Of a stretch of DNA of 64,000 nucleotides, positions 21,777-31,723 are shown piece after piece. The first letter of the stretch is position 1, and every line of letters starts with the position of its first letter. A program made the translations under genes and the position numbers. Under the pieces are notes generated by a model. The model was not told where the DNA came from. It did not search any database and was given only the letters and a program-made list of their open reading frames with translations. The stretch comes from Caballeronia sp. Lep1P3. Lineage in GTDB: Bacteria > Pseudomonadota > Gammaproteobacteria > Burkholderiales > Burkholderiaceae. The stretch is taken from NCBI RefSeq assembly GCF_022879595.1, contig NZ_CP084265.1:124001-188000 (forward strand), in the 5' to 3' direction.

Positions 21777-24023
21777 ATGAGCAACGTGTTCGTGCGCGTC
21801 GCCATCGATCAGCCGATGTCCGTGCTCTTCGACTATCGCTATTCGCTGCCGATTCCGCCGGCGATCGGCGCGCTCGTGCAAGTGCCGTTCGGACGGCGCG
21901 ATGTCGTCGGGCTGATCTGCGAGGTCGCAGCATCGAGCGACGTGCCCGCCGCGAAGCTGCGCGACGTCACCGGCATCTGCGACGCATGTCCGCCGTTGTC
22001 CGCGCAGTGGCTCGCGCTCGCGGCTTTCGCCGCCGACTACTATCAGCGCGGCCTCGGCGAAGTCGCGTTGCCCGCGTTGCCGCAAGCCTTGCGCGATGCG
22101 TCGCGCTGGGCGCGGCTCTTTGCTGTGGACGAGCATTTCCGGCTGCTTCCCGCTGGCCGCGCCGAGCTTCCCGACGCGTTGCCGCCTCGCGCGACCGCGC
22201 TGCGTCGTCTTGCCGAAGCGCTCGCGGCGCATCCATCGCTCGGCGTGTCGGATGCGCGCGCGCTGCATCCGAAGGCGTCCGCCACGTTCGACGACTGGCT
22301 CGCGCGCGGCTGGATCGAGCGCGCCGCGCCCGGCGACCACGCGCTTGCGCCCGAAACGTCGGCGCCGCCGACCGGCGCCGCGCTGCTGCCGCAACTGACC
22401 GACGAACAACGCGAAGCCGTTGATGCGATAGCCGCCGCGCGCGGCTTCGCGCCGTTCCTTCTGCACGGCGTCACCGGAAGCGGCAAGACCGAGGTCTATC
22501 TGCACACGCTGGCCGCGCTTCTCGCCGCACGAGCGAATGCGCAGGCGCTCGTTCTCGTGCCGGAAATCAACCTGACGCCGCAATTCGAGGCCGCGTTCCG
22601 CGCGCGCTTCGCGTCGCTCGCGCCGGGTTCCATCGTCACCATGCACAGCGGACTCGCGGAAGGCGAACGCGCGCGCAACTGGCTCGCCGCGCATACGGGC
22701 AGCGCGCGCATCGTGCTCGGCACGCGGCTCGCCATTCTTGCGTCGATGCCCGACCTCGCGATCATCGTCGTCGACGAGGAGCACGATCCCGCGTACAAGC
22801 AGCAGGAAGGCTTGCGCTACTCCGCGCGCGATCTGGCGGTTTATCGCGCGAAACAACTGGAGATTCCCGTCGTGCTGGGATCGGCGACGCCTTCGCTCGA
22901 AACGTGGTGGCAGGCCGAGCAGGGCCGCTACGCGCGGCTCACGCTCACGCGCCGCGCCGTCGCGGATGCCGCGCTGCCGAGCGTGCGGCTCATCGATCTC
23001 GAAGAGGAACGGCAGCGGGGCCGCGCGTCGGTGGAAGGCTTGTCGGGGCCGCTCATCGCCGCGCTGAAGTCGCGGCTGGAACACGGCGAACAGAGCCTCG
23101 TCTTCCTCAACCGGCGCGGTTACGCGCCGATCCTCTCCTGCGATGCCTGCGGCTGGGTCGCGGGCTGTCCGCGCTGCAGCGCCTATGCCGTGCTGCATAA
23201 GCCGGAGCGTGTGTTGCGGTGCCATCACTGCGGCTGGGAATCGCGGATTCCGAAAGCGTGTCCGGAGTGCGGCAACGTCGATATCGCGCCGATGGGACGC
23301 GGCACGCAGCGCGTCGAGGAAACGCTCGCGAGCGTGGTGCCGGGCGCGCGCGTGCTGCGCATCGACGCCGACAGCACGCGTCGCAAAGGCAGCGCGCAGG
23401 CGCTTTTTTCAAACGTGCACGCGGGCGAGGTCGATATTCTCGTCGGCACGCAGATGATCGCGAAGGGCCACGATTTCCGGCGCGTGACGCTCGTCGGCGT
23501 GCTCAACGCCGACACCGCGCTCTTCTCGCACGACTTCCGCGCGAGCGAACGGCTCTTCGCGCAACTCACGCAGGTCAGCGGGCGCGCGGGCCGCGCGGGG
23601 CTGCCGGGGGAAGTGCTGATTCAGACGCGCTATGCGCGTCACGCGCTGTATCTCGCTTTATCGCGACAGGACTACGTGGGTTTCGCGAACGCCACGCTTG
23701 CCGAGCGGCGCGACGCGCGCCTGCCGCCGTTCGTCTATCAGGCGATGCTGCGCGCCGAAGGCCGCACGCTCGAAGCGGCGATCGCGTTCCTGGAAGAAGC
23801 GGCGGCGGCCTTCGCGCCGTTGCACGGCGCCGAACGCGTGACCGTTTATGACGCGGTGCCGCTGACCATCGTGAAAGTGTTCAACGTGCACCGCGCGCAG
23901 CTGCTGCTCGAAAGCGGCTCGCGCGCGGCGCTGCAATCCGCGCTGCGTGCGTGGCAGCCGGTATTGCGCTCGCTCAAGGGCGTGTTGCGCTGGAACGTGG
24001 AAGTCGATCCGCTCGACGTTTGA
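21777..24023 (+). CDS. priA: Primosomal replication-restart helicase PriA
   Basis: PriA reloads the replisome at collapsed forks. The 748-residue product has an N-terminal DNA-binding domain and a superfamily 2 helicase core with Walker A GVTGSGKTE and DEEH box VVDEEHD. The zinc-binding insert has eight cysteines in CxxC pairs (CDACG, CPRC, CHHCG, CPECG). The family motif VGTQMIAKGHDF is present. Length is normal. The upstream region holds two DnaA boxes. Confidence 0.96.
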   Translation: MSNVFVRVAIDQPMSVLFDYRYSLPIPPAIGALVQVPFGRRDVVGLICEVAASSDVPAAKLRDVTGICDACPPLSAQWLALAAFAADYYQRGLGEVALPALPQALRDASRWARLFAVDEHFRLLPAGRAELPDALPPRATALRRLAEALAAHPSLGVSDARALHPKASATFDDWLARGWIERAAPGDHALAPETSAPPTGAALLPQLTDEQREAVDAIAAARGFAPFLLHGVTGSGKTEVYLHTLAALLAARANAQALVLVPEINLTPQFEAAFRARFASLAPGSIVTMHSGLAEGERARNWLAAHTGSARIVLGTRLAILASMPDLAIIVVDEEHDPAYKQQEGLRYSARDLAVYRAKQLEIPVVLGSATPSLETWWQAEQGRYARLTLTRRAVADAALPSVRLIDLEEERQRGRASVEGLSGPLIAALKSRLEHGEQSLVFLNRRGYAPILSCDACGWVAGCPRCSAYAVLHKPERVLRCHHCGWESRIPKACPECGNVDIAPMGRGTQRVEETLASVVPGARVLRIDADSTRRKGSAQALFSNVHAGEVDILVGTQMIAKGHDFRRVTLVGVLNADTALFSHDFRASERLFAQLTQVSGRAGRAGLPGEVLIQTRYARHALYLALSRQDYVGFANATLAERRDARLPPFVYQAMLRAEGRTLEAAIAFLEEAAAAFAPLHGAERVTVYDAVPLTIVKVFNVHRAQLLLESGSRAALQSALRAWQPVLRSLKGVLRWNVEVDPLDV

Positions 24024-24033
24024 TTGCTCCGCC

Positions 24034-24195
24034 TCAGACTTCCGCGCGCGACGCCTTGCGCGCGGCCCGACGCGGCACGGCTTTGTCGCGGGTCTCTTCT
24101 GCGCGATCCGCCCGCGACGACGCGCCCCGCACGAACAACACGACGCAGACCGCGAACATCGCCCAGACCCCGCCAACCACCAACCATGTGTTCAT
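24034..24195 (-). CDS. Small single-span membrane protein, unknown function
   Basis: A 53-residue ORF starts MNTWLVVGGVWAMFAVCV, a single membrane helix (about residues 3-23), followed by a very basic tail rich in Arg, Lys and Ala. A strong ribosome-binding site (GGGGAGA) lies 8 bases before the ATG, which argues that it is translated. It converges with priA, with 10 bases between the stops. I do not recognise a family. It could be a small regulator or stabiliser of a membrane complex. Confidence 0.65.
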   Translation of the reverse strand: MNTWLVVGGVWAMFAVCVVLFVRGASSRADRAEETRDKAVPRRAARKASRAEV

Positions 24196-24385
24196 GCTGT
24201 GTTTCTCCCCGTAGCGGCCATTAGCTCGCCGGACGGCGGGCATCGCCTTTATATCGGCTGCGCCGAGGCATTTACTTAGGGGTTGTCCCAAAAAACTTGA
24301 GTTAGGGAAATCACTAGGCGATTTCCGCCATCGGCCGGCCTTGGCCAAAATGCCGCGAAGCCTTACCGCATAAGCGTTCGGAGGC

Positions 24386-24417
24386 GGTGCAACCGTCCCG
24401 AAAAAGTCGGTTGCACC
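24386..24417 (+). promoter_or_regulatory. Likely PutA operator upstream of putA
   Basis: A perfect 10-base inverted repeat (24386-24395 and 24408-24417) carries GTTGCA on both strands. GTTGCA is the core recognised by the ribbon-helix-helix domain of enterobacterial PutA. The repeat lies about 75 bases before putA and is followed by TTTT, so it could also act as a weak terminator. Another inverted repeat (GGAAATC/GATTTCC, 24306-24326) lies further upstream. Confidence 0.6.
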
Positions 24418-24492
24418 TTTTAAATCAGCGGGGTACGATTCGCCAACTTTTTGGTCTCTGGCCGGTAGGCACGACCGGCAAACGAAGGAAAT

Positions 24493-27400
24493 ATGGCGAG
24501 CACAACCCTTGGCGTCAAAGTCGACGATTTGCTGCGGTCCCGGCTGAAAGACGCCGCCACGCGACTCGAACGCACTCCTCACTGGCTCATCAAGCAGGCG
24601 ATCTTCGCGTATCTGGAGCGCATCGAGCACGGCCAGCTTCCGCCGGAACTGTCGGGCGTGAACGGCTCGTCCGATCTGGCTGATGCCGCCGTCGACAGCG
24701 AAGAAGACGGCGCGCCGCATCCGTTTCTCGAATTCGCGCAGAACGTGCAGCCGCAATCGGTGCTGCGCGCGGCGATCACGGCGGCGTATCGCCGGCCGGA
24801 GCCGGAGTGCGTGCCGTTCCTGATCGGTCAGGCGCGTCTGCCGGCCATCGTCGCCGCGGAAACCGAAAAGCTCGCGACGAAGCTCGTCGAAACGCTGCGC
24901 GCGAAGAGCAAGGGCGGCGGCGTCGAGGGGCTGATCCACGAATTCTCGCTGTCGAGTCAGGAAGGCGTCGCGCTGATGTGCCTCGCCGAAGCGCTCTTGC
25001 GCATTCCCGACCGCGCCACGCGCGACGCGCTCATCCGCGACAAGATCAGCAAGGGCGACTGGCGCTCGCACATGGGGCAGGCGCCGTCGCTCTTCGTGAA
25101 CGCGGCGACGTGGGGCCTCATGATTACCGGCAAGCTCGTCACGACGAACAGCGAAGCGGGATTGTCGTCGGCGCTCACGCGCATGATCGGCAAGGGCGGC
25201 GAGCCGCTGATCCGCAAGGGCGTCGATATGGCGATGCGTCTGATGGGCGAGCAGTTCGTCACCGGCGAGACCATCTCCGAAGCGCTTGCGAACAGCCGCA
25301 AGTTCGAGGCGCGCGGTTTTCGCTATTCCTACGACATGCTCGGCGAAGCCGCGACGACGGAAGAAGACGCGCAGCGCTACTACGCGTCCTACGAACAGGC
25401 GATTCACGCGATCGGCAAGGCGGCGGGCGGGCGCGGCATCTACGAAGGGCCGGGCATTTCCATCAAGCTGTCGGCGCTGCATCCGCGTTATTCGCGCTCG
25501 CAGCAGGAACGCGCAATGACCGAACTCCTGCCGCGCGTGCGCTCGCTCGCGCTGCTGGCGCGGCGCTATGACATCGGCCTCAATATCGACGCGGAAGAAG
25601 CCGACCGGCTCGAACTGTCGCTCGATCTGCTCGAAGCGCTTTGCTTCGACGCGGAACTCGCGGGCTGGAACGGCATCGGCTTCGTCGTGCAGGCGTATCA
25701 GAAGCGCTGCCCGTTCGTCATCGACTATCTGATCGATCTCGCGCGCCGCAGCCGTCATCGCGTGATGATCCGTCTCGTGAAGGGCGCGTACTGGGATTCC
25801 GAAATCAAGCGCGCGCAAGTCGACGGGCTGGAAGGCTATCCGGTCTACACGCGCAAGATTTATACGGACATCTCGTATCTCGCGTGCGCGAAGAAGCTGC
25901 TCGGCGCGCCCGATGCCGTCTATCCGCAATTCGCGACGCACAACGCGTACACGCTGTCGGCCATCTATCACCTCGCGGGCCAGAACTACTATCCCGGCCA
26001 GTACGAGTTTCAGTGTCTGCACGGCATGGGCGAGCCGCTCTACGAGGAAGTCACCGGCCGCGACAAGCTCAACCGTCCGTGCCGCGTCTACGCGCCGGTC
26101 GGCACGCACGAAACGCTGCTCGCGTATCTCGTGCGCCGTCTGCTCGAGAACGGCGCGAATACGTCGTTCGTGAATCGCATCGCGGACGAATCGATTCCGG
26201 TGAAGGATCTCGTGCAGGACCCGATCGACGAAGCATCGAAGATCGTTCCGCTCGGCGCGCCGCACGCGAAGATTCCGCTGCCGCGCCAGCTCTACGGCAA
26301 CGAGCGCCTCAATTCGATGGGCCTCGATCTGTCCAACGAGCATCGGCTGGCGTCGCTGTCGTCGGCGCTGCTCGCGAGCGCGAATCATCCGTGGCGCGCG
26401 CAACCGATGCTCGAAGGCGGCGACCCGCACGACGGCGTCGCGCGCGACATCCGCAATCCGGCGGATCATCGCGATGTCGTCGGCACGGTGGTCGAAGCGT
26501 CGTCGCAACAAGTGAGCGCCGCGCTCGCGAACGCGGTGGCCGCCGCGCCGATCTGGCACGCGACGCCCGTGGAAGACCGCGCCGATTGCCTCGCGCGCGC
26601 CGCCGATCTGCTCGAAGCGCAGATGCACACGCTGATGGGTCTCGTCGTGCGCGAAGCGGGCAAGTCGCTGCCGAACGCGATCGCCGAAATTCGCGAAGCC
26701 GTCGATTTCCTGCGCTACTACGCCTCGCAGATTCGCGCGGAGTTCTCGAACGACACGCATCGCCCGCTCGGGCCGGTGGTCTGCATCAGTCCGTGGAATT
26801 TTCCGCTCGCCATCTTCATGGGCCAGGTCGCGGCGGCGCTCGCAGCGGGCAATCCGGTGCTCGCGAAGCCCGCCGAACAGACGCCGCTCATCGCCGCGCA
26901 AGCCGTGCGCATCCTGCGCGAAGCCGGCGTGCCGGCGGGCGCGGTGCAACTGCTGCCGGGCGACGGCGAAACCGTCGGCGCGGCGCTCGTCGCGGATGCG
27001 CGCACGCGCGCCGTGATGTTCACCGGCTCGACGGAAGTCGCGCGCCTCATCAACAAGACGTTGTCCGAGCGCCTCGATTCCGAAGGCCGCCCGATACCGC
27101 TGATTGCCGAAACCGGCGGCCAGAACGCGATGATCGTCGATTCGTCGGCGCTCGCGGAACAGGTCGTCGCGGACGTGATGCAGTCGTCGTTCGATTCGGC
27201 CGGTCAACGCTGTTCGGCGCTGCGCGTTCTCTGTCTTCAGGACGATGTCGCCGACCGCACGCTCGAAATGCTCACCGGCGCGATGAAGCAGCTTTCCGTC
27301 GGCAACCCGGACCGCCTTTCGGTGGACGTCGGCCCGGTCATCGACGCCGACGCGAAGCGCAGCATCGACGCGCACATCGCCTCGATGCGCGAGAAGGGCC

Positions 27401-28419
27401 GCAAGGTCGTGCAATTACCGCTGCCGGATGCCTGCGCGCAAGGCACGTTCGTGCCGCCGACGCTGATCGAGCTGGAAAGCATCGACGAACTGAAGCGCGA
27501 AGTGTTCGGGCCGGTGCTGCATGTGGTGCGTTATCGCCGTGCGTCTCTTGATAAACTCCTCGACCAAATTCGGTCGACCGGTTATGGGCTGACGCTCGGC
27601 ATCCATACGCGCATCGACGAAACCATCGCGCATGTGATCTCGCGCGCGCACGTCGGCAACATTTACGTGAACCGCAACGTGATCGGCGCCGTGGTCGGCG
27701 TGCAGCCGTTCGGCGGCGAAGGCTTGTCGGGAACGGGTCCGAAGGCGGGCGGCGCGCTGTACTTGCAGCGTCTGCTCGCGAAGCGCCCGACCGGATTGCC
27801 GAAGTCGCTGGCGAGCACGCTCGTCGTCGACGAAACCGCATCGGCCGATACGCCCGCCGCCGCGCTCACCGCATTGCGCGACTGGGCCATCGGCGAGCGC
27901 GATCCGCAGACGGCCGCGCGTTGCGACGGCTATCTGCAGCATGTACTGGCGGGCGCGACCGCGGTGCTGTCCGGTCCGACCGGCGAGCGCAACACGTACA
28001 CGCTGACGGCGCGCGGCACGGTGCTCTGCGTGGCATCGACGCCGAGCGGGGCGCGCGCGCAACTCGCCGCCGTGCTCGCGACGGGCAACAAGGCGCTCTT
28101 CGCGGGATCGGCGGGCGAGCAACTGGTGGCATCGCTGCCGGCGTCGTTGAAGGCGCATGCATCGGTGAGGAAAGATCCGGCAGCCGGCTTCGACGCCGTG
28201 CTGTTCGAGGGCGACAGCGATGAACTGTTGTCGCTCGTGAAGGAAGTCGCGAAACGCCCGGGGCCGATCGTATCGGTGCAGGGCGTCGCGGCGGGCACGT
28301 TCGCCGACGCTGGCCACGACGGCGAGGACTACGCGCTCGAACGTCTGCTGACGGAACGCTCGGTGAGCGTGAACACGGCGGCGGCGGGCGGCAATGCGAA
28401 TTTGATGACGATCGGTTGA
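24493..28419 (+). CDS. putA: Trifunctional PutA: proline dehydrogenase, P5C dehydrogenase and transcriptional repressor
   Basis: The 1308-residue protein oxidises proline to glutamate in two steps at the membrane face. Residues 1-47 form a ribbon-helix-helix DNA-binding domain (TTLGVKVDDLLRSRLKDAA). The FAD proline dehydrogenase domain covers roughly 190-540. The aldehyde dehydrogenase domain (about 600-1120) carries the catalytic cysteine in FDSAGQRCSALRV, and a C-terminal extension closes the substrate tunnel. Length is close to the E. coli enzyme (1320). The DNA-binding domain and the nearby GTTGCA inverted repeat indicate self-repression when proline is absent. Confidence 0.96.
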   Translation: MASTTLGVKVDDLLRSRLKDAATRLERTPHWLIKQAIFAYLERIEHGQLPPELSGVNGSSDLADAAVDSEEDGAPHPFLEFAQNVQPQSVLRAAITAAYRRPEPECVPFLIGQARLPAIVAAETEKLATKLVETLRAKSKGGGVEGLIHEFSLSSQEGVALMCLAEALLRIPDRATRDALIRDKISKGDWRSHMGQAPSLFVNAATWGLMITGKLVTTNSEAGLSSALTRMIGKGGEPLIRKGVDMAMRLMGEQFVTGETISEALANSRKFEARGFRYSYDMLGEAATTEEDAQRYYASYEQAIHAIGKAAGGRGIYEGPGISIKLSALHPRYSRSQQERAMTELLPRVRSLALLARRYDIGLNIDAEEADRLELSLDLLEALCFDAELAGWNGIGFVVQAYQKRCPFVIDYLIDLARRSRHRVMIRLVKGAYWDSEIKRAQVDGLEGYPVYTRKIYTDISYLACAKKLLGAPDAVYPQFATHNAYTLSAIYHLAGQNYYPGQYEFQCLHGMGEPLYEEVTGRDKLNRPCRVYAPVGTHETLLAYLVRRLLENGANTSFVNRIADESIPVKDLVQDPIDEASKIVPLGAPHAKIPLPRQLYGNERLNSMGLDLSNEHRLASLSSALLASANHPWRAQPMLEGGDPHDGVARDIRNPADHRDVVGTVVEASSQQVSAALANAVAAAPIWHATPVEDRADCLARAADLLEAQMHTLMGLVVREAGKSLPNAIAEIREAVDFLRYYASQIRAEFSNDTHRPLGPVVCISPWNFPLAIFMGQVAAALAAGNPVLAKPAEQTPLIAAQAVRILREAGVPAGAVQLLPGDGETVGAALVADARTRAVMFTGSTEVARLINKTLSERLDSEGRPIPLIAETGGQNAMIVDSSALAEQVVADVMQSSFDSAGQRCSALRVLCLQDDVADRTLEMLTGAMKQLSVGNPDRLSVDVGPVIDADAKRSIDAHIASMREKGRKVVQLPLPDACAQGTFVPPTLIELESIDELKREVFGPVLHVVRYRRASLDKLLDQIRSTGYGLTLGIHTRIDETIAHVISRAHVGNIYVNRNVIGAVVGVQPFGGEGLSGTGPKAGGALYLQRLLAKRPTGLPKSLASTLVVDETASADTPAAALTALRDWAIGERDPQTAARCDGYLQHVLAGATAVLSGPTGERNTYTLTARGTVLCVASTPSGARAQLAAVLATGNKALFAGSAGEQLVASLPASLKAHASVRKDPAAGFDAVLFEGDSDELLSLVKEVAKRPGPIVSVQGVAAGTFADAGHDGEDYALERLLTERSVSVNTAAAGGNANLMTIG

Positions 28420-28520
28420 GACTTTTCGCAGCGCTCGGTTCAGACAAATTCGAAGAAACGGCAGCGGGCACGGCGAACCCGGCAACAAGCTGCCATCCAC
28501 ACCTGGTATTAGGAGAAGCT

Positions 28521-29669
28521 ATGAAGCACACGATGACCAAGCTGGCAGCCGCCATGACGCTCGCCGGCCTGTCGTTCGCGGGGACCGCATTCGCACAGCA
28601 GGCAGAAGACGTGAAGATCGGCTTTGCCGGCCCGATGACCGGCGCGCAGGCGCACTACGGCAAGGACTTCCAGAACGGCATCACGCTCGCCGTCGAGGAT
28701 TTCAATGCGACGAAGCCCGTGATCGGCGGCAAGCCGGTTCACATCGTGCTGGATTCGGCGGACGACCAGGCCGACCCGCGCACCGGCACGACCGTCGCGC
28801 AAAAGCTCGTGGACGACGGCATCAAGGGCATGCTCGGCCACTTCAACTCGGGCACGACCATTCCGGCATCGCGCATCTACGCGAACGCGGGCATCCCCGA
28901 GATCGCGATGGCGACCGCGCCCGAATACACGACGCAAGGCTTCAAGACCGCGTTCCGCATGATGACGTCCGACACGCAGCAAGGCTCGGTCGCGGGCGAG
29001 TTCGCGGTGAAGAACCTCAAGGTGAAGAAGATCGCCATCGTCGATGACCGCACGGCCTACGGCCAGGGTCTCGCCGACCAGTTCGAGAAGGCGGCGAAGG
29101 CGGCGGGCGGCACCATCGTCGATCGCGAATTCACGAACGATAAGGCTGTCGACTTCAAAGCGATTCTGACCAAGATCAAGTCGATGAACCCGGACCTCGT
29201 GTACTACGGCGGCGCCGATTCGCAAGCCGCGCCGATGGCCAAGCAGATGAAGACGCTCGGCTTCCGCGCGCCGCTGATGGCGGGCGAAATGGTGAAGACC
29301 GACACGTTCATCAAGATCGCGGGTGACGCGGCGGACGGCACGGTGGCATCGCTCGCCGGCCTGCCGATGAACGAAATGCCGGGCGGCGCGGCTTACGAAG
29401 CGAAATACAAGAAGCGCTTCAACGAAGACGTCGAGACGTACTCGCCGTATGCCTACGACGGCGCAATGGCGATGTTCGCCGCAATGAAGGCGGCCAACTC
29501 GACGGACCCGGCCAAGTACCTGCCGTTCCTCGCGAAGACCGACATGCAGGGCGTGACCGCCAAGCACCTCGCGTATGACGCGAAGGGCGACCTGAAGAAC
29601 GGCGGCATCACGCTGTACAAGGTCGTTGGCGGCAAGTGGACGACGCTGCAGAGCGTGGGCGGCAAGTAA
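28521..29669 (+). CDS. Branched-chain amino acid ABC transporter periplasmic binding protein (LivJ/LivK family)
   Basis: The 382-residue precursor has a signal peptide ending at AFAQQ (around residue 24). The mature part is a type 1 periplasmic binding protein typical of the LivK family (VKIGFAGPMTGAQAHYGKDFQNG). It captures a branched-chain amino acid or related ligand for an ABC importer. The ATG at 28521 is preceded by AGGAGA. No permease genes adjoin it. The liv permease and ATPases at the left edge of the window are possible partners. It is 101 bases after putA and has its own terminator. Confidence 0.9.
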   Translation: MKHTMTKLAAAMTLAGLSFAGTAFAQQAEDVKIGFAGPMTGAQAHYGKDFQNGITLAVEDFNATKPVIGGKPVHIVLDSADDQADPRTGTTVAQKLVDDGIKGMLGHFNSGTTIPASRIYANAGIPEIAMATAPEYTTQGFKTAFRMMTSDTQQGSVAGEFAVKNLKVKKIAIVDDRTAYGQGLADQFEKAAKAAGGTIVDREFTNDKAVDFKAILTKIKSMNPDLVYYGGADSQAAPMAKQMKTLGFRAPLMAGEMVKTDTFIKIAGDAADGTVASLAGLPMNEMPGGAAYEAKYKKRFNEDVETYSPYAYDGAMAMFAAMKAANSTDPAKYLPFLAKTDMQGVTAKHLAYDAKGDLKNGGITLYKVVGGKWTTLQSVGGK

Positions 29670-29691
29670 GCGCGTTTGACTCGGTAGGAAT

Positions 29692-29726
29692 AAAGCCCCG
29701 CGGCTCACGTCGCGGGGCTTTTGTTT
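29692..29726 (+). terminator. Intrinsic terminator after the LivK-type gene, probably bidirectional
   Basis: An 11 bp stem (29692-29702 with 29711-29721) with an 8-base loop is followed by TTGTTTTT on the plus strand and has A residues on its left side. It sits between two convergent genes and can serve both. Confidence 0.88.
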
Positions 29727-29728
29727 TT

Positions 29729-31423
29729 CTACCGCTTGCCTTGCGCGCGAATCTGTTCGAGCGTCGCAGCGGGCGTGCTCTGATCCTGCGGAACGCGAAT
29801 CTCGATCACGGCGGGCAAGCCCGATTCCACCGCGCGCTCGAACGCCGGCATGAACTGCTCGGTGGTGTCGACGCGCTCGCCGTGCGCCCCGAACGCGCGC
29901 GCATACGCGACGAAATCCGGATTCGTGAGCCCGGTCCCATGCACGCGATTCGGATAGTGCCGCTCCTGATGCATGCGGATCGTGCCGTACTGCGCGTTGT
30001 TCACGACCACGAAAATCACCGCGAGCCCGTACTGCATCGCCGTGGCCATCTCGTGGCTCGCCATCATGAAGCAGCCGTCGCCCGCGAACGCGATCACCGT
30101 GCGATCTGGATACAGCGACTTCGCCGCGATCGCCGCAGGCACGCCATAGCCCATCGCGCCGCTCGTCGGCGCGACCTGCGAGCGGAAGTGCCGATACGAA
30201 TAGTGCCGATGCAGCCACGTCGCGTAATTGCCCGCGCCGTTCGTGAGAATCGCGTCGGCGGGCAGGCGCTCGGCGAGCGTGCGCATGATCTCGCCCAACT
30301 GGACGTCGCCGAGCATCGGCTTCGGCTTGCGCCATTCCAGATAGGCGGCGTGCGCGGCTTGCGCTGAACCGGCCCACGCAATCTCCGCGGGCGGTTCTAG
30401 CACGGCGAGCATCGCGGCGATTTCCGGCATGCCCGAGACGATCGGCAAGTCCGCGCTGTAGACGCGCCCGAGTTCCTCCGCGCCCTGATGAATGTGGATG
30501 AGCGTCTGCTTCGTCTTCGGGATGTCGAGCAGCGTGTAGCCGCCCGTCGTCGATTCGCCCATGCGCGGGCCGAGCACGAAAAGCACGTCGGCGTCGCGCA
30601 CGCGCGCGGCGAGCGCCGGATTGATGCCGAGTCCGACATCGCCCGCGTAGTTCGGATGCTCGTTGTCGAGCGTGTCCTGAAAGCGGAACGCGCAGCCCGC
30701 CGGGAGCTGCCAGCGTTCGATGAATCGCGCGAAGTCCTGCGTCGCGTCCTGCGTCCAGCCGCTGCCGCCCGCGATCACGAACGGCTTCTTCGCGCTGGCG
30801 AGCAGATCGCGCAGCCGTTCCATCTGCGCGGGTGCGGGCGCTGCCGCGACGCGCTGATAATGCGGCGCCGGTGGCACGGCGTCGCAGGCTTCGGTCAGCA
30901 TGTCTTCGGGCAGCGCGAGCACGACCGGGCCGGGCCGCCCGGCCATCGCGACATGAAACGCGTGACTCATGTACTCGGGCACGCGGCGCGGATCGTCGAT
31001 CTGCGCGACCCACTTCGCCATCTGCCCGAACATGCGGCGATAGTCGATTTCCTGAAACGCCTCGCGATCCATGTGGTCGCGCGCGCATTGGCCGATGAGC
31101 AGGATCATCGGCGTCGAATCCTGATACGCCGTGTGCACGCCGATGGACGCGTGCGTCGCGCCCGGCCCGCGCGTCACGATCGCGACGCCCGGACGCCCGG
31201 TCAGCTTGCCGACCGCCTCGGCCATGTTCGCCGCGCCCGCTTCGTGGCGGCAGACGATCGTCTGGATCTGCGCGGTTTCGTCGTGCAGCGAATCGAGCAC
31301 GGCGAGAAAGCTCTCGCCCGGCACACAGAACACGCGCTCGACGCCGTGATGAACGAGCGCGTCGACGACGAGACGCGCGCCGGTGGTCTTGCTGGAAGCT
31401 GCGAGGGAAACATCGGACGTCAT
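29729..31423 (-). CDS. Thiamine diphosphate-dependent enzyme of the acetolactate synthase-like family
   Basis: The 564-residue protein has the three-domain ThDP decarboxylase/synthase layout. The catalytic glutamate motif is CRHEAGAANMAEA, and the ThDP/Mg binding motif runs from GDGCFMM to VNNAQYG. The start ATG at 31423 has AGGAGA 8 bases upstream. It is a stand-alone gene without the small regulatory subunit (ilvH), so a catabolic or accessory role is more likely than isoleucine/valine synthesis. Relatives include acetolactate synthase, benzoylformate decarboxylase and sulfopyruvate-type enzymes; the reaction is not determined here. Confidence 0.83.
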   Translation of the reverse strand: MTSDVSLAASSKTTGARLVVDALVHHGVERVFCVPGESFLAVLDSLHDETAQIQTIVCRHEAGAANMAEAVGKLTGRPGVAIVTRGPGATHASIGVHTAYQDSTPMILLIGQCARDHMDREAFQEIDYRRMFGQMAKWVAQIDDPRRVPEYMSHAFHVAMAGRPGPVVLALPEDMLTEACDAVPPAPHYQRVAAAPAPAQMERLRDLLASAKKPFVIAGGSGWTQDATQDFARFIERWQLPAGCAFRFQDTLDNEHPNYAGDVGLGINPALAARVRDADVLFVLGPRMGESTTGGYTLLDIPKTKQTLIHIHQGAEELGRVYSADLPIVSGMPEIAAMLAVLEPPAEIAWAGSAQAAHAAYLEWRKPKPMLGDVQLGEIMRTLAERLPADAILTNGAGNYATWLHRHYSYRHFRSQVAPTSGAMGYGVPAAIAAKSLYPDRTVIAFAGDGCFMMASHEMATAMQYGLAVIFVVVNNAQYGTIRMHQERHYPNRVHGTGLTNPDFVAYARAFGAHGERVDTTEQFMPAFERAVESGLPAVIEIRVPQDQSTPAATLEQIRAQGKR

Positions 31424-31723
31424 GCGGATAAGTCTCCTGTTCAGTTCCGGGCGATGCCGGACGTTGCGCGATAGCCCCACAGCTTACGCCGCCGCGCGCG
31501 CGGCTGATAAGCGGAATCTTTTCCCGCGCGGACCTCGCCACCGGCATCCGCAAGCGGGCGAAGCGAGTCCATCAGTCGAAATACCCCTCTTTCCCACCCT
31601 TTATCCAGCGATAGGCGAAACGCCTTCTTCGCAATAATGGCTTCACTGAAAAGCGGACACGTCGAAAGACCGGCGGCGTTCGCCTCGCAAAGATCGCAGT
31701 CTCATACCTCATCGGGGGCAAGT

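Noticed and set aside
24034..27414. A 1126-codon open frame on the minus strand across putA
   Set aside because: It is antisense to putA and arises from high G+C codon use. Only its last 53 codons, outside putA, look like a real gene.
31424..31723. A sigma-28 promoter before flhF
   Set aside because: Only a weak partial match was seen near 31605; spacing and the -35 do not fit.
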